From the NCBI GenBank assembly GCA_963576735.1, contig OY755171.1, positions 17,980,001 through 18,044,000 of the forward strand: DNA of 64,000 bases, in the 5' to 3' direction. Source of the stretch: Bedellia somnulentella (lineage: Eukaryota > Arthropoda > Insecta > Lepidoptera > Bedelliidae). Positions 9,750-21,366 of the stretch are shown piece by piece (within the stretch, counting starts at the first letter, position 1; every line of letters starts with the position of its first letter). The translations under genes and the position numbers were made by a program. Below the pieces are notes generated by a model. It was not told the origin of the DNA, did no database searches, and saw only the letters and a program-made list of their open reading frames with translations.

Positions 9750-12700
9750 TTATAATACTAGCGGAATGATGGCGTATCTGTTCTTTGGGTATGTTTTGAA
9801 AGTCTTCTTGTACCATTCGTGAGCTTGGATCGCTGTTTGTATCTGAAAATAAATATATATCTTATTATCTCTAGCTGTGCATAGCATTGTGTCGGCTTAG
9901 AATACCATAAACAAAATAGGTTTGGTGGTTTTTTTTTATAATTTTTGGTAAATGTGTTTCATTTACCATATTTTTATGCTAAACTACCAAATGTGGCTTA
10001 GGAATTTTCAATCCGAAAGCTTTGGCTACCCCTTATTTTGGGTTTACTGTCGTGCATATGTATGTCTGTTAATAATACATACATACATATGCTCACGGCT
10101 ATATTTCCCTAGAAGGGGTAACCAGAGCTAAGGAATTATAAATTCCTCAGCCACTTTTGGAAGTTGCGTGGGGAAAAGATGGTAAAAATAAAGGTTTTTG
10201 GTGATGGGTCTCCAACCGCATCGCCCAAAAATCCAATAAAAAGCCCCAATACCCTTAGTCGCCTCTTACGACACCCGTGGGTAGAAAGGGGTAGCGACAT
10301 TCTAAGCCGGCACTACACGGCAAATGTTAATGTTAATAATAACAATGAGAAACTTGCTTAAGCAGCTCATAATCATCATCATTCAGCCAGTAGTCATTTA
10401 TTGCTGGACTTGGGCCTCCTAAAAACCCTCCACAACAACCTATTTGGTGATGCTGCCCTCATCTTTCGCCTTCCCGTGACTTTCATCAAGGTGTCAGTTT
10501 ATCTTGGGGAAGGCATTCCCACACTGGGTTGACGAGTGCGTTTGCCGCCCGCAACTCAAGAAAATTTATATATACGTATACTAAGTAAGCAGACAATAAA
10601 CAGGTAATTTATTCATTTATTGCAGAGAAATTCATTCTTTTACTTTTGCTTTGGTTAACAACCACAGCTGTTAAGATATTACAACGAAGATATCTTTTAA
10701 GACTTATAAAAATAGGTCGACATTTCTTTCGCAAAAAAACTATACAATAAGCTTTACCAAAAAAAAACTTACCTGATTACTCAAAACCCACAAGTATATA
10801 CAGAAAAATGTGCTCGTCGGTACCAACACCAATAAAACAGAGTACATAATCACTTCACATAGTCTATGGGGACTACTGATGTGGCTAAACAGCCTTCCCA
10901 TTGGTACACTGTGTTCTTCTGTGAGTAATTTGCCTGATTTCTTATCTTTCCTGAGGTTTGCGAATATGACATTTGTTTTGTACTGTTCATGCCAGGCCCA
11001 TAGGAATATTAGAATTAATGGTAAGCTATAAATGGATATAGCATTTGATAGTGTGATTTTTGAATAGTCCTTAGGTTGGTTACCTGAAATAAATATAGAA
11101 GTTATTAACCATAATGTTGACCATAGCATGGTAGTATTATTATATAATACTAGCTGACCCGACAGACTTTGTACTGTCAAATTTGTTTATGACAAAGCTT
11201 AAGGTGTTTTTTCCGGTACTCTTAGTTCAATCAGGCGTGAATATTTTATTGGTAAAATATTTCCGGGGTAAAAAGTATCCTATGTTATAATTTGGGTCAT
11301 TATCTATCACTTTGCCAAATTTCATTCATATACATTATGCGATTGACAAGCCTTTTTGCTTCAAACACACAAACATCTAAACTTTCAGATTTATAATACT
11401 AATAGGATTTAAATTCTTGTTACACTTATAGTAAATTGGAGTTTATTTAGGGCTTATTTAACCTTTTTACTTAACGGTAAGCTACAATAATCGCAAGGAA
11501 AATATTTCCATACTAAAGTAGGATAAATATAATATTTGCTCTGATAAGTCTTGTGTACTGAAACTTTTGCTTATTTAGTCAATTAATTCAGTTTCAATTT
11601 TGCAAGTAAATTGATCAACACATACCACAGAACAAAGGCGCTTGTCCAATAACAGCTATGACACATCCAAAGTAGTGTATGATCCCAGCTAAGTAATGGC
11701 TCAGGTTCATCTTGCTGGATTTGGCAAACACTTGCAAGTAATATGTTTCATATAATCTTCTTACACATTGGACAGTCAGTAAAAGCATCGCAAGGAATGC
11801 AGATTGAGAGGAAACTGAAAACAAGAAATAAAAAAATTAAATAGCATCATTTAATGTTTCTAAGTATTATATGAGGAGCTGGCGAACAGAGGATTAGTCC
11901 ACAAAAATATATTTTACACAGTGGCTAAAAAACTAATATCAACATATAATATAACGTTTGAAAATGCACTTTTTAGAGCCTCATATGGCCTACTTAGAGC
12001 AGGTTTTGATTAAAAATATTAACATGGATTGACGCAACCGGTCTTAGATAACATGATTTAAAAAAAACACGGTTTTTTATTATAGTGGACTTCTCCGGTT
12101 TTGTTTACCAGCTCCTCATATATGAATTTTTACCACATGCATGATTTAATGTCTTTGTTACTCTCAGTGAATTTGATGTGAATGTTAGCACAATAGCTGC
12201 TAATGGGGGAAGAATGAGAATCTAATGTATAAAATTAATTTGTCACAGTATTAGATATAGTTTTCAAGTATTAAATATAAGATAGGTTAAGAAAAAAATA
12301 TTCCTTCTCTTCCTGTTGGTGTCATACAAGGTAAGTTCGTTATGGAAGTATTTTAGTGTTAGAAACCTTGCAATATACATATTTTTTTAGCATCTCCAAA
12401 ATGCTATTGAATTCAATGCTATTGATTATTAGAATACATAGGATGGTAAAGTTTTGTTATTTATACCTAGCCTGTTTTGTTATAGGTATAAACTCTAGAT
12501 AGTATAATCCTGAAAGCGGAAACTCAAATTAAATCATATGCTTATGCAAAATGTTAAAACTGAGTTTTTATATATGCACATAGTACACAGATGAAGTTAG
12601 CTCCTATATAAATACAATATCAAATGTGGCACAATGTGTAGTATAGGATATTAACTCAATAATATATTCATATCATATAGATATAATACATAATTTGAAC

Positions 12701-13505
12701 ATATATAAACTTATGGGTTGGCAGACTGACAACTACTAACATAATAGTTGCCAGGACCGACAGCTTAACACACCTTCCGAAGCATGGAATCGTCTTAATT
12801 TTCAGATAATCATAGTCATTCAAGCCTGCAATATTCTTCCAAACTGGGTTAAATCTTACAAATTAAAAGTGTAAGTTTACCACCCCCGGCAATGAACCCA
12901 AAACCTCTGTACTTGAAGCCAAGTGCTTAACTGCAGGCCACACAGACATACTGTATTACAAAAATATATTTAATTAACTAAATAATTGCAAAACTAGCCT
13001 TTAAGATTGAAATGAGTCCCATAATTTCTTTAACTCCTTATTGATTCATAGCTTAGGTCAAAAGTTTAGTATTAACAAAAGTTACATTATTGTATATTTA
13101 TCAGTGATTAGTATAGTACTTTATGTATGTTTATAAAAGTAGTAGATGAGCATTTAATATAGTTGAAATTCACTTACCCACAGGTTGATTTCTCTCCAAA
13201 AATATTCTGAACACAGCAGGTATATAATGGTTAACTTCATAATCTAACACATAGACTGCATACATGGATAAAAGGCTTATAAAACTGAATATGGAAGAAA
13301 ACACATAAAAATGTCTATAGTAAGACTTTGGCATCTCAATAACTTGGAGGAAATTTGCATTAGGGCCTTTGTATGCAAAACTTCCATATCTGAATCCTTT
13401 TATAATAAATGCAGGAATGTAATTTTCAAAATTATTAATTAAAACACCAGTAAAAGACACAGCAATAGCTAAACCAAGAAAAAACAATTCTAAAATATTT
13501 AACAT
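9750..13505 (-). CDS. SRD5A3: Polyprenol reductase (SRD5A3-type steroid 5-alpha-reductase family)
   Basis: Four exons, 13505-13178, 11814-11626, 11083-10773 and 9842-9750, join with GT-AG borders and matching phases into 306 codons plus TAA, close to the roughly 318 residues of human SRD5A3. The family enzyme reduces polyprenol to dolichol in the ER membrane for N-glycosylation. Family features seen are the hydrophobic multi-pass character throughout, the VRRLYETYYL block (exon 2; compare LRRLLEC), SSPHRLCEVIMY in exon 3 (compare the family's CPHYFAE) and the C-terminus HEWYKKTFKTYPKNRYAIIP. The ATG at 13505 opens directly into a hydrophobic segment. The CPHxxAE histidine block is somewhat diverged (PHRLCE), which is worth noting for activity. 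The three introns contain a Helitron scrap, the ~250-bp repeats and LINE pieces but no second gene. Confidence 0.9.
9889..10070 (+). repeat. ~250-bp repeat, diverged copy
   Basis: Recognisable from tgtgtcggcttagaata and aaatgtggcttaggaat to gtcgtgcatatgtatgtctg. It abuts an opposite-strand copy (10074-10321), giving a tail-to-tail pair inside the last intron of the SRD5A3-type gene. Confidence 0.65.
10074..10321 (-). repeat. ~250-bp repeat, good minus-strand copy
   Basis: Reads atacatacatatgctcacgg at its tail, then ccagagctaagg, ggtctccaaccgcatcgccc and ends ccggcactacacgg, the inverse of the family start. It is nearly full length. Confidence 0.85.
10376..10560. repeat. Unclassified lepidopteran repeat scrap
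   Basis: Contains gctggacttgggcctcc and cattcccacactgggttgac, a motif combination that I associate with dispersed repeats in moth and butterfly genomes. Boundaries and family are not determined here. Confidence 0.4.
11150..11407 (-). mobile_element. Short non-autonomous Helitron
   Basis: On the minus strand it starts TCCTATTAGTATTATAA after an A. It ends ...GACAGTACAAAGTCTGTCGGGTCAG plus CTAG before a T. The 258-bp unit has no coding capacity. It sits in the intron just upstream of exon 3 of the SRD5A3-type gene, about 65 bp from the acceptor. Confidence 0.7.
12720..12960. repeat. Dispersed repeat fragment
   Basis: Contains gacagcttaacacaccttcc, gaagcatggaatcgtctt and ccggcaatgaacccaaaac, a combination I associate with old SINE/LINE insertions in Lepidoptera. 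It is too diverged for exact borders. Confidence 0.4.
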
Positions 13506-14029
13506 TTTGAATGAAAATATGTCTCAAAAATACCAAAACCACTATTTTCTGGAAATAACTCTTTAGCGTTAATTATTAGTTGTATTTAAAGGACTAGATG
13601 CCTATGAGTCTCGAGTCGAGAGATAAAATAACTGTGTTTTACTTTCTCTCGTCCTAGTTTCGGTGTATTTGTATTTATTTACATTTTAGAATGTATGTAT
13701 TGTATGTCAGATCAGATGTCACTCATACTTCAATGTTCGACCAAAATGACCAACATAACCTAACCATTCTAATACCGAGTCGAGTTGACTTGGTTAACTT
13801 GATCTCAGTAACCACATCACTAAATCCAAGTTGATCCATTGGGTAGTGAAAGGGTAGTGATAATCCAATTTAGGAGTCTTTGCATCATCCAAGAAGCTTC
13901 AAAGCAAAATGTCAAATGCAATATAATTCTTTTTACTTGGATGACGTAATCCCGGCTAAATGCCGCGATTACATTGATCTAACGACACATGTCCATAAAA
14001 CCTTTTAGCATGTCTATTTGTATTATTAT
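13506..14029. other. Upstream region of the SRD5A3-type gene
   Basis: No coding frame is seen. The 5' UTR and promoter of the minus-strand gene should lie here. I see no sharp core-promoter motif. Confidence 0.4.
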
Positions 14030-15480
14030 CTTTAATGCCCCCGCAGTGCAGGTCGCCTGTCAGGACACACTGCCCTAAATGATATCATCCGTCGGGCTCT
14101 TGTCAGCGGGTTAATGCGGATCGATGGCATGAGACCCGATGGTATGACTTTGTTGCCTTGGAGGAATGACATGCTTACTAGCAAACAGGATAAACAAAAC
14201 CGTTGGGTGAGCACTTTAACAGCTTGCTTAATGTTAATCGAGCTGCTGACATGTCGTACATATCTTCGATTGCATTTATCCCCACTGATAATAGGCTGGC
14301 TGGATGCATCACGATCGTTGGATAGGATGAGATTGACCTTGCCATTCAACAACAGGGGGTTGGTGGGTGTGACAAATTTACTGAAGACCTGTTGGAGTAT
14401 GGTGGTGGGGATTTGCATCTGGGAGTCATCTGGAAACTTTTGGTTCGAATGTGTAGTGAGGAGCGAATACCCAATAACTTTCGGATTTCACGTATCTGTT
14501 CCCTTTAAAAGAACAAGGGTGCCACATCGGATTGAAATTCTTATAGAGGCATATCTTTGCTTACTTTTCCAGGAAAAGTCTTCTCCTGATTATTTCTAAA
14601 CCGTTTATCGCCTGCCCTTGTCCGAAGGAAATTCTGGCCTTCAACTAAATCGGGGCACGTGCGAGGCTATTTTCTGTACAAAATAACTTCAAGAGAAAAG
14701 CCGCGAACAGGGTCAGCCTTTGTACTTATGTTTTGTTGACCTCGAAAAGGCATTTGACAGTGTGCCCCGAGAAGCTTGGCTGTACAGACATGTTTGTAAG
14801 AATGAGCCGCCTCCTGCATGATGGCATGCAGTGTTGTGTCAGTGACCAGGACGAGGTCACAAAGGTTTTCTCTGCAAGCTATAATAATAATTCTTTATTG
14901 ACAAGAAGTTCTTATATATATTACAAAAGTTTGATCTTAAGTGTAATTTCTTATTCTAGGGTAAATGGTTTGTCCACCCCTGAACTAGGCAAAGCCTGTA
15001 TCTCAGGGGAAGAATGGCGACGAAGAACCTCGCTATGGCTTTGAACTTTGCAGTTATGCTCTGGAAGGCTTTACAGACTTTATCTGATGGATTTCACATT
15101 CGTTTTCATACTTATTATGGTAGAGTTTTAACCTTGCTAGACTAAAAGCTCGCACTATCGTATCTCATGCAAATATTATGAAGATAAATATGCAGATGAT
15201 TTCTATATTAGACTCTCCAGAAGGTCTACAACGTTCTATGTGGAATCTTGATGAGTCTTCGCATATTTGGCCTAAAAATTGATGTGAAAAAGACCGAGGT
15301 AATGGCTCTGAACACGCTGATTTGCTTTCTTTCGGTATCTAGCTTGGTGATGGCTCGCTTATGCAAATAGACAAGGTTAAGTATCTGGGGAGCACCATAA
15401 AATTGCAGTGCCTCCTTAACAACGAAATTGAGTAGAATAAGAATTTGAGCAGCTGCCGCAGCCTTTGGCAAACTTCATCA
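14030..15480 (+). pseudogene. Shredded LINE reverse-transcriptase remnants
   Basis: Plus-strand frames, interrupted by many frameshifts, still spell LINE blocks. [13 protein letters not shown] and [11 protein letters not shown] appear near 14070-14160, FVDLEKAFDSVPREAW near 14735-14780 (finger/palm of the RT), YADDFYI near 15192-15212 (the catalytic YADD) and LKIDVKKTEVMAL near 15275-15315. More than one copy or family may be mixed. The element is long dead. Confidence 0.7.
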
Positions 15481-15639
15481 CGTGTCAAGGTGTTTCGTTC
15501 GCACTAAATAAAGCTCTCTAAGAAAGTAGCTACAGATAGTAGCTAACAAAAATATTTATTGAGAATTCCACTCATTCACAGTCCATAACCACTTTCACAC
15601 AACTCTGACAAACGGTCATTTATTCTATGTTTTTCCGGA

Positions 15640-15900
15640 CTCTTACCCTTGCACTGAAATCCGCATAGAGTGCACCCACAAGTTGACGAGAGTCTTCAAA
15701 CTGAACTTGAACAACACATCCCACAAAAACATTCTTACCATCCTCATCATCTATGAAGCATTATACCTTTTGATTATTGGCTAGGAACGTTTCGGTAATG
15801 CTCCTTAAAGAAACGATTGGATCCATACATCCCTATTCTTTTCTGAATCCTGCTTGCACATTGCTATTTTCGTCATCAGTTTTTTCACAGCTCTTTTAGT
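15640..15900 (-). pseudogene. Second LINE reverse-transcriptase scrap, minus strand
   Basis: The minus strand retains short RT-like pieces (NVQAGFRK-like around 15845) and a following block with multiple stops. It lies opposite to the larger remnant just upstream. Ends are unclear. Confidence 0.4.
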
Positions 15901-15954
15901 GATGAAATACTAAAATACGTACTTCGTATAATTATACATACTCTCATATGGAAC

Positions 15955-18252
15955 TAGTATTCTACGAGCCTCGTAGACTGGTCTCCATCATAGATCTCAC
16001 AAAAATTTGCTTGTTGCGTAATGTCCATGGCTATATAGTAATGTGCGGATTGCAATAAGAAAAAGGGATTTAATGATTTATGAAGCGCATGTATAAAAAT
16101 AATAAAATCCATATTTGTTATTGTAGTAAATTTTATTAGTGACCTTTGTATACAATTAATTATGCAATTGAAATCATACAAAAATACTTAAATAATAAAA
16201 TTACTAGTAAAACATTGTAAACAGTCAGATATTTAAAAACTTATGGCAAAACGTGTGATTTTATTGTATCACAATTATGAGAGAAATGTGTGATTCTGCG
16301 GAGCTAGCAGGCTCATCATTTTATTGTTCTGTCGCATGATGTAATACAACTTTCTCTTTCACACATAATCCACTTTTAACACCTTCAGTTCACGGAAAGT
16401 TTGCTAGCACCGCTTTATAAAAACCAAATATGATGGAAACTTTTGAGGAATGTTTTCAAAATAATGGGAAACAGTAATTTAGATGAAATTACTTATCCAC
16501 ACATTTCAAACTTCTAAAGAAAAGAGTCTTCTCATAGAGAGGTCCCTATCTTTTACATATAAAAAATAGATTCCTTATACTAACTAACCTAAAAGAAGAA
16601 TGTTATATAAATGCGTAGATTACAATTTATGATATGAAACTATAGTCAGAGCACCATTTACGTGTATATTTCAACATAGATTTATAAAATAACACAAATT
16701 AATTGTTTATTCGATTTAGTGTAAGAAACTGATTTATTTGGGACATCAAAAAGTAAATATTTCTTAGAACACACAATAAGTTTTTAATGTTGTTAATTAT
16801 TTTACATTGAATAAGTGTACTTTTATGTTATTGGAAAATAATAAATATTTTTGCATTGACCATTTGCAATCGAATGCTGAGATAAATTATACTTTGTACT
16901 TCAATGTATTTTATTACATTTTCTATACAAACGTCTCTGCACCAAGCATTTTATTAAAATTAAGATATATATACAATATTAAAATAAAAATAAATTGTAG
17001 TGCCCCGAAGGCTATATAAATTTGTACAAAGATTATTTTTCTATTAAAAAACCATGTTTAACTAAGAATGTACTTAAGTGTTACTTAATACCTGTAATTA
17101 GTAGCTGCTCAAAACATAAAAAAGTAAAGATCTCTCCTAAAATGGAGGGAAAAGTAAAATAAAATAGGATAGTGTGATGTCTATCTATTAAATACAACAT
17201 ATTTTATTTATACTTAATATTTACCTATCACTTGTATAATTTATACATTAAACCAACTTATGACTAAATTTTACACAAATAGTACAGCTTCATACAATCC
17301 ACATTTATTTAAATAGAACATTTCTGATAACGAGATTTACTTTTAACTTAATTTTCTATATACTTCATTTTAATTCATCGATAACCATTTTAAATTGAGA
17401 TATTACATATTATAACACATTTAGGAAGATTCATTATATATGCAAAACAAATGAGCTATAAATATTACGTAATCTTGTACATATAATTGTTAATTGAAGC
17501 GAATATGAAATACGCGTAGATGTAAAAAAATATACATTGTCAATAAAGGTGTAATTTTTAACAGTAACAAAGCAATGATAATATTACTTGCAGCATAAAA
17601 AGAAGGTGTCACTCATTTTCGAAATTGCAATAATGATACTTATGTACCTACTTACATTACTAATAATAACAAATCAGCAGTTTTTAAAGACTAGTATAGC
17701 AAGCAATGTATAGAATATCGTATCACTTGGATATTATTCCACTTATCAAACATACACCATTGTCATTTTACAGTGGACGTATTATTTTAAGCTAATGAAA
17801 ATTACTCAGAACTCAGTTCTTTTGAAATGTCTGACAAAATGCTCTTTTAAAACTGAAAGACTAATGTATTATTAAAAAGAATCTTTGATCACTTTGACTT
17901 TTAAAGTAAATTTTGATGGAATACTTAATGAACTTAGATATTGATATTAGTGGATATTAAGTATGTTCATATTATAAATGGACAAATCAAAGCATTTATC
18001 CTCTAATCAATCAATTCTGCTCTGATACGATAAACTATTAAAAGCTTGTTATACTATTGCTAGCACGCTCGTTCATCCACATAACACCCGGTAAAAAACA
18101 GCCATCTCTTTCGCACTTAATAAGTTTAGACGACAAACTCGCTGTGAAACACAAGCGTGCTAACACGCCATTAAACTAAGACACATATTATAATTTCATA
18201 TATTTTTTTAATCCTAGTCAGTCTACCCTCAAGTAAAGAGGGGGGGCTGTCG
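15955..18252 (-). other. AT-rich region, probably kug 3' UTR and downstream flank
   Basis: This follows the kug stop codon (18253-18255). It is very AT-rich, without coding frames of interest, and holds several possible AATAAA signals on the minus strand, so the polyadenylation site cannot be chosen by eye. Two similar repeat scraps with gctagca-type motifs occur near 16290-16390 and 18055-18170. No other gene was found. Confidence 0.4.
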
Positions 18253-21200
18253 TCACACGTCGGTGTGTTTGCACACCCTGGTCACACTGTCCGTGTCCGA
18301 CTCCTCTATCTCGCAGAGGTTGGCCGAGCCCAAGCTGGTGTCGTCGCGCTCGTCTCCGCGGAGGAGCGAGTTTCTTTCCTCTGGTTTGTAATAAAAAAGA
18401 TTGTAATAAAAAACATGTTTTTTTACATACTAAGAATCTAGCTAGAGAAACAAAGATGGGAGGAATTCTGAAAGTGTAGAGTTTTAGAGTATCATACATA
18501 CATACATACATATACTCACGGCTATAAATCCCAAGAAGGGGAAGCCAGAGCTAAGGAATTAGAAATTCCTCAGCCACTTTTGGAAAGTTGAGTTTTAGAG
18601 TATCATTAACCCAATTCGATTTTTTTTATATTTACGGACGCTAAGGATCCAATTGAAACTCGAAGGCTAAACTTTCGAGTTTCAACTAGGACACTGGTAT
18701 CTATCGATGCAAATAATGTCATAATCTTTCAAGTACAGAGTTCACCGGCGACTTTGTTAGTAAGTAGTATAAGCAGTAAATTAATCGAATAAAGTCTAAA
18801 TACAAAGTAGATAAGTTAAATGAAACAGTGGTATTTATCTACCAAACCACTAATGCTATTATTCTCCTTCGATTTCATTTTAGCATGACATAGGCTAGGC
18901 TTATAATGGTTGGGCGTGAATTTCACTAGCTTTCACCTGTTATTTTTTTTAATGATTAAGAAACTTACCCAGCATAGTCATAAGACTGGCACTATCAGGT
19001 TCGCGCAGGCGCAATGCGCGCAACGTCCCGTCCATTGGCGGGAGATATTCATCCGGGTGGACCAGGTAACTGGACGCTGTGATATTAACAGAATTTTATA
19101 GAAAACTTTATATTGCACATCAAACATAAAAAAATACAAAACATATATTTTGAATAGAACGATTGGCGGTTTACTAAAAGCGATCTCTTCCCAACCACAT
19201 GTAGATTTTGATACAATTATATTCAGAGAAAAAAATGACGGCATCTTTAATATGAACAGTGACGTTTGAAGCACAATTACAAGTGTCGTAATGTTTTAAA
19301 ATCAAGTTTTTCGTTACTAAAATCTATTATATAATTCCTAAGAAAAGATATCTAAGTTTTAAACTTTCACATACTGGGTCACCTAAATGTGCCATGCTGA
19401 ATACACCCACAGTAATAAATGGTAATCAGCCACATACATAGTATACATCCCTAAATAGCCTAATAAAAAACCTATTATATAAACTTACCATCAGCAAAAT
19501 CATATTTATCTTCATCATCGAGTCCCGAAGAATCGCACGGTCGTGAAACTTGATTGCGACGCGACGGCAGACTTGATGGAGGGGATGTGGAGTCGCGACG
19601 TTCACCACAGGTTACCTGGTACGGGTAAATTAGTTTATAGATAAAGAAAAAGCTTTATTCTCCTCTTTATCTTTATTAGATAAGTAAAAGTTAGCGGTTA
19701 TGATATTCAAAGTCATTAAATATGAACGGGTACCACCTTTCCCATTCAGAGTTTCCTAGAAATTTTCGTTTTGGTGATGGGAGAGGTGACAGAAAAAATA
19801 GGTATAATCATATGAGAACTCTTTAAACTACACATAATCATGAATTTTGTTATTAAACAGTACTTAGTATTAAATGTGAATATACTACTTGTAGCGACCT
19901 CTAGTGATCAAATATCAGCTCACTCAAACGGCAGACTCGCTCGCACAATAGCAGCGTCTATCTTATACCCTTCATCGTGCAATCAAAGAATTCTAAGTAT
20001 GAATACAAATTTTATAAGTTGGTACAAAGCGGGGTGTCCTGAAATTATAAAAAAAAATAGCTACCTCAGTTATAGCAGGTAAGGCCCCATTCCCACCGCA
20101 CCAATCCGAGCAGTCCCAATGATAACCCCCTACTAACTGCCCATCCCCTCCTGGGCCCAATGGGACTCCAGGGATTCCTGGTCCCATTGGCACCCCCGGG
20201 ATCCCGGGACCCCCTATACGACGCACCCGACAAGGAGCGGGGGGCGAGGGGGCTCCTTTTGATATTGTTCCTTTTAAGTCTGGAAGAGAGAAAAAAAATA
20301 TTGCAATATTTTCTTACATCAAATCTTTGCAGAATTTTCATAATTTTATAATGGGAGGTTTTCCTTTTTTTCTTTTTTTCTTCTTCCCTGTTCTCAGGAT
20401 AGATGGCGCCAGACTTGCTGTGTTACTGGTAGGAACGGAACGTAACACCGTTTTTCACACTTTGATGTAATGATGTCGTAAAACGGAACGTACATAAAAA
20501 CGTTCTGATTTGAAAGTCTAAATTAATATCAGTTTAAGCCAAGATAGCTCAAAAGTAAATAAACAAAGACGGCACTTATATTTAACATTCTTTTTGTTGT
20601 TTTTACTCGCCAAAAAGTTACTCTATGGTGCTGTGACACATGTTTTTAACGTTGACATTGGCGAAATTATTGTGTGGCGAAATTGTGTGGTAAGTAGTTA
20701 CCACACGTAGTTACATCAACGCCATCTACAGAGCTCTAGGAAACTATGTTGTTTTTTTATTTCTCAAAAAGAAAACCTCTCATTGGATAAGAAAGCTCGT
20801 TACTGGCATATGGATAATGTTTTATTAAAAAAACAATATGAGCTATGAGCTTTTCGAACAATGTAAAAATAAAAAAAAATAACATATGGAAAACATTTTA
20901 AATAAACACTCACCATTATAAATCTTATTATCAGTAAACGTATGTAAATGCATTTGTTCCGACCATGGTTTTCTATCAGTCTCCAAGTTCAAATTCCTTA
21001 TATACTCCGGTGGTATTCCTTCCAACTCATCACCGGCTGACCCATAGCTTCTTAGTGTATCAGCATTATTCAAAGGCATAGGAGGTTGTTCTGTTCCAGA
21101 AGTGGGTCTAGAACGGGCTAAGTTTGATAGTTTCTGAGGTTTTTTATGGTTAGGTATAGGTGTTGTGACTGGGGTAGGATTTCTTCGTTTTTTGCGACAT

Positions 21201-21366
21201 AAAAGAGGTAGAAGGGTTAATAAGATGAGTAAGAGTAAGGCCAAAGATCCAGCAGCGTATAAAGGCCATTTTACAGTGTACACCCATAGCCATATTGCCT
21301 CGGAAGTTCCACTGGCATCAGCTGCTCTCACTGCTCCTGAGTGTAGAGGATTTCCGCAATGGGTAC
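18253..21366 (-). CDS. kug: kug exons 37-41: transmembrane helix and cytoplasmic tail (residues 4204-4546)
   Basis: Exon 37 contains a hydrophobic helix (about 4237-4260: [20 protein letters not shown]) followed by the stop-transfer CRKKRRNP. The tail holds [20 protein letters not shown], a Gly/Pro repeat ([20 protein letters not shown]), the FAT1-3 motif [10 protein letters not shown] (exon 38), DEDKYDFAD (exon 39), [11 protein letters not shown] (exon 40) and the end CKHTDV (exon 41), a class I PDZ ligand like the HTEV end known for FAT1. Junctions 37/38 (GAC), 39/40 (GCG) and 40/41 (GAG) rebuild sensible codons. The TGA is at 18255-18253. Confidence 0.92.
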
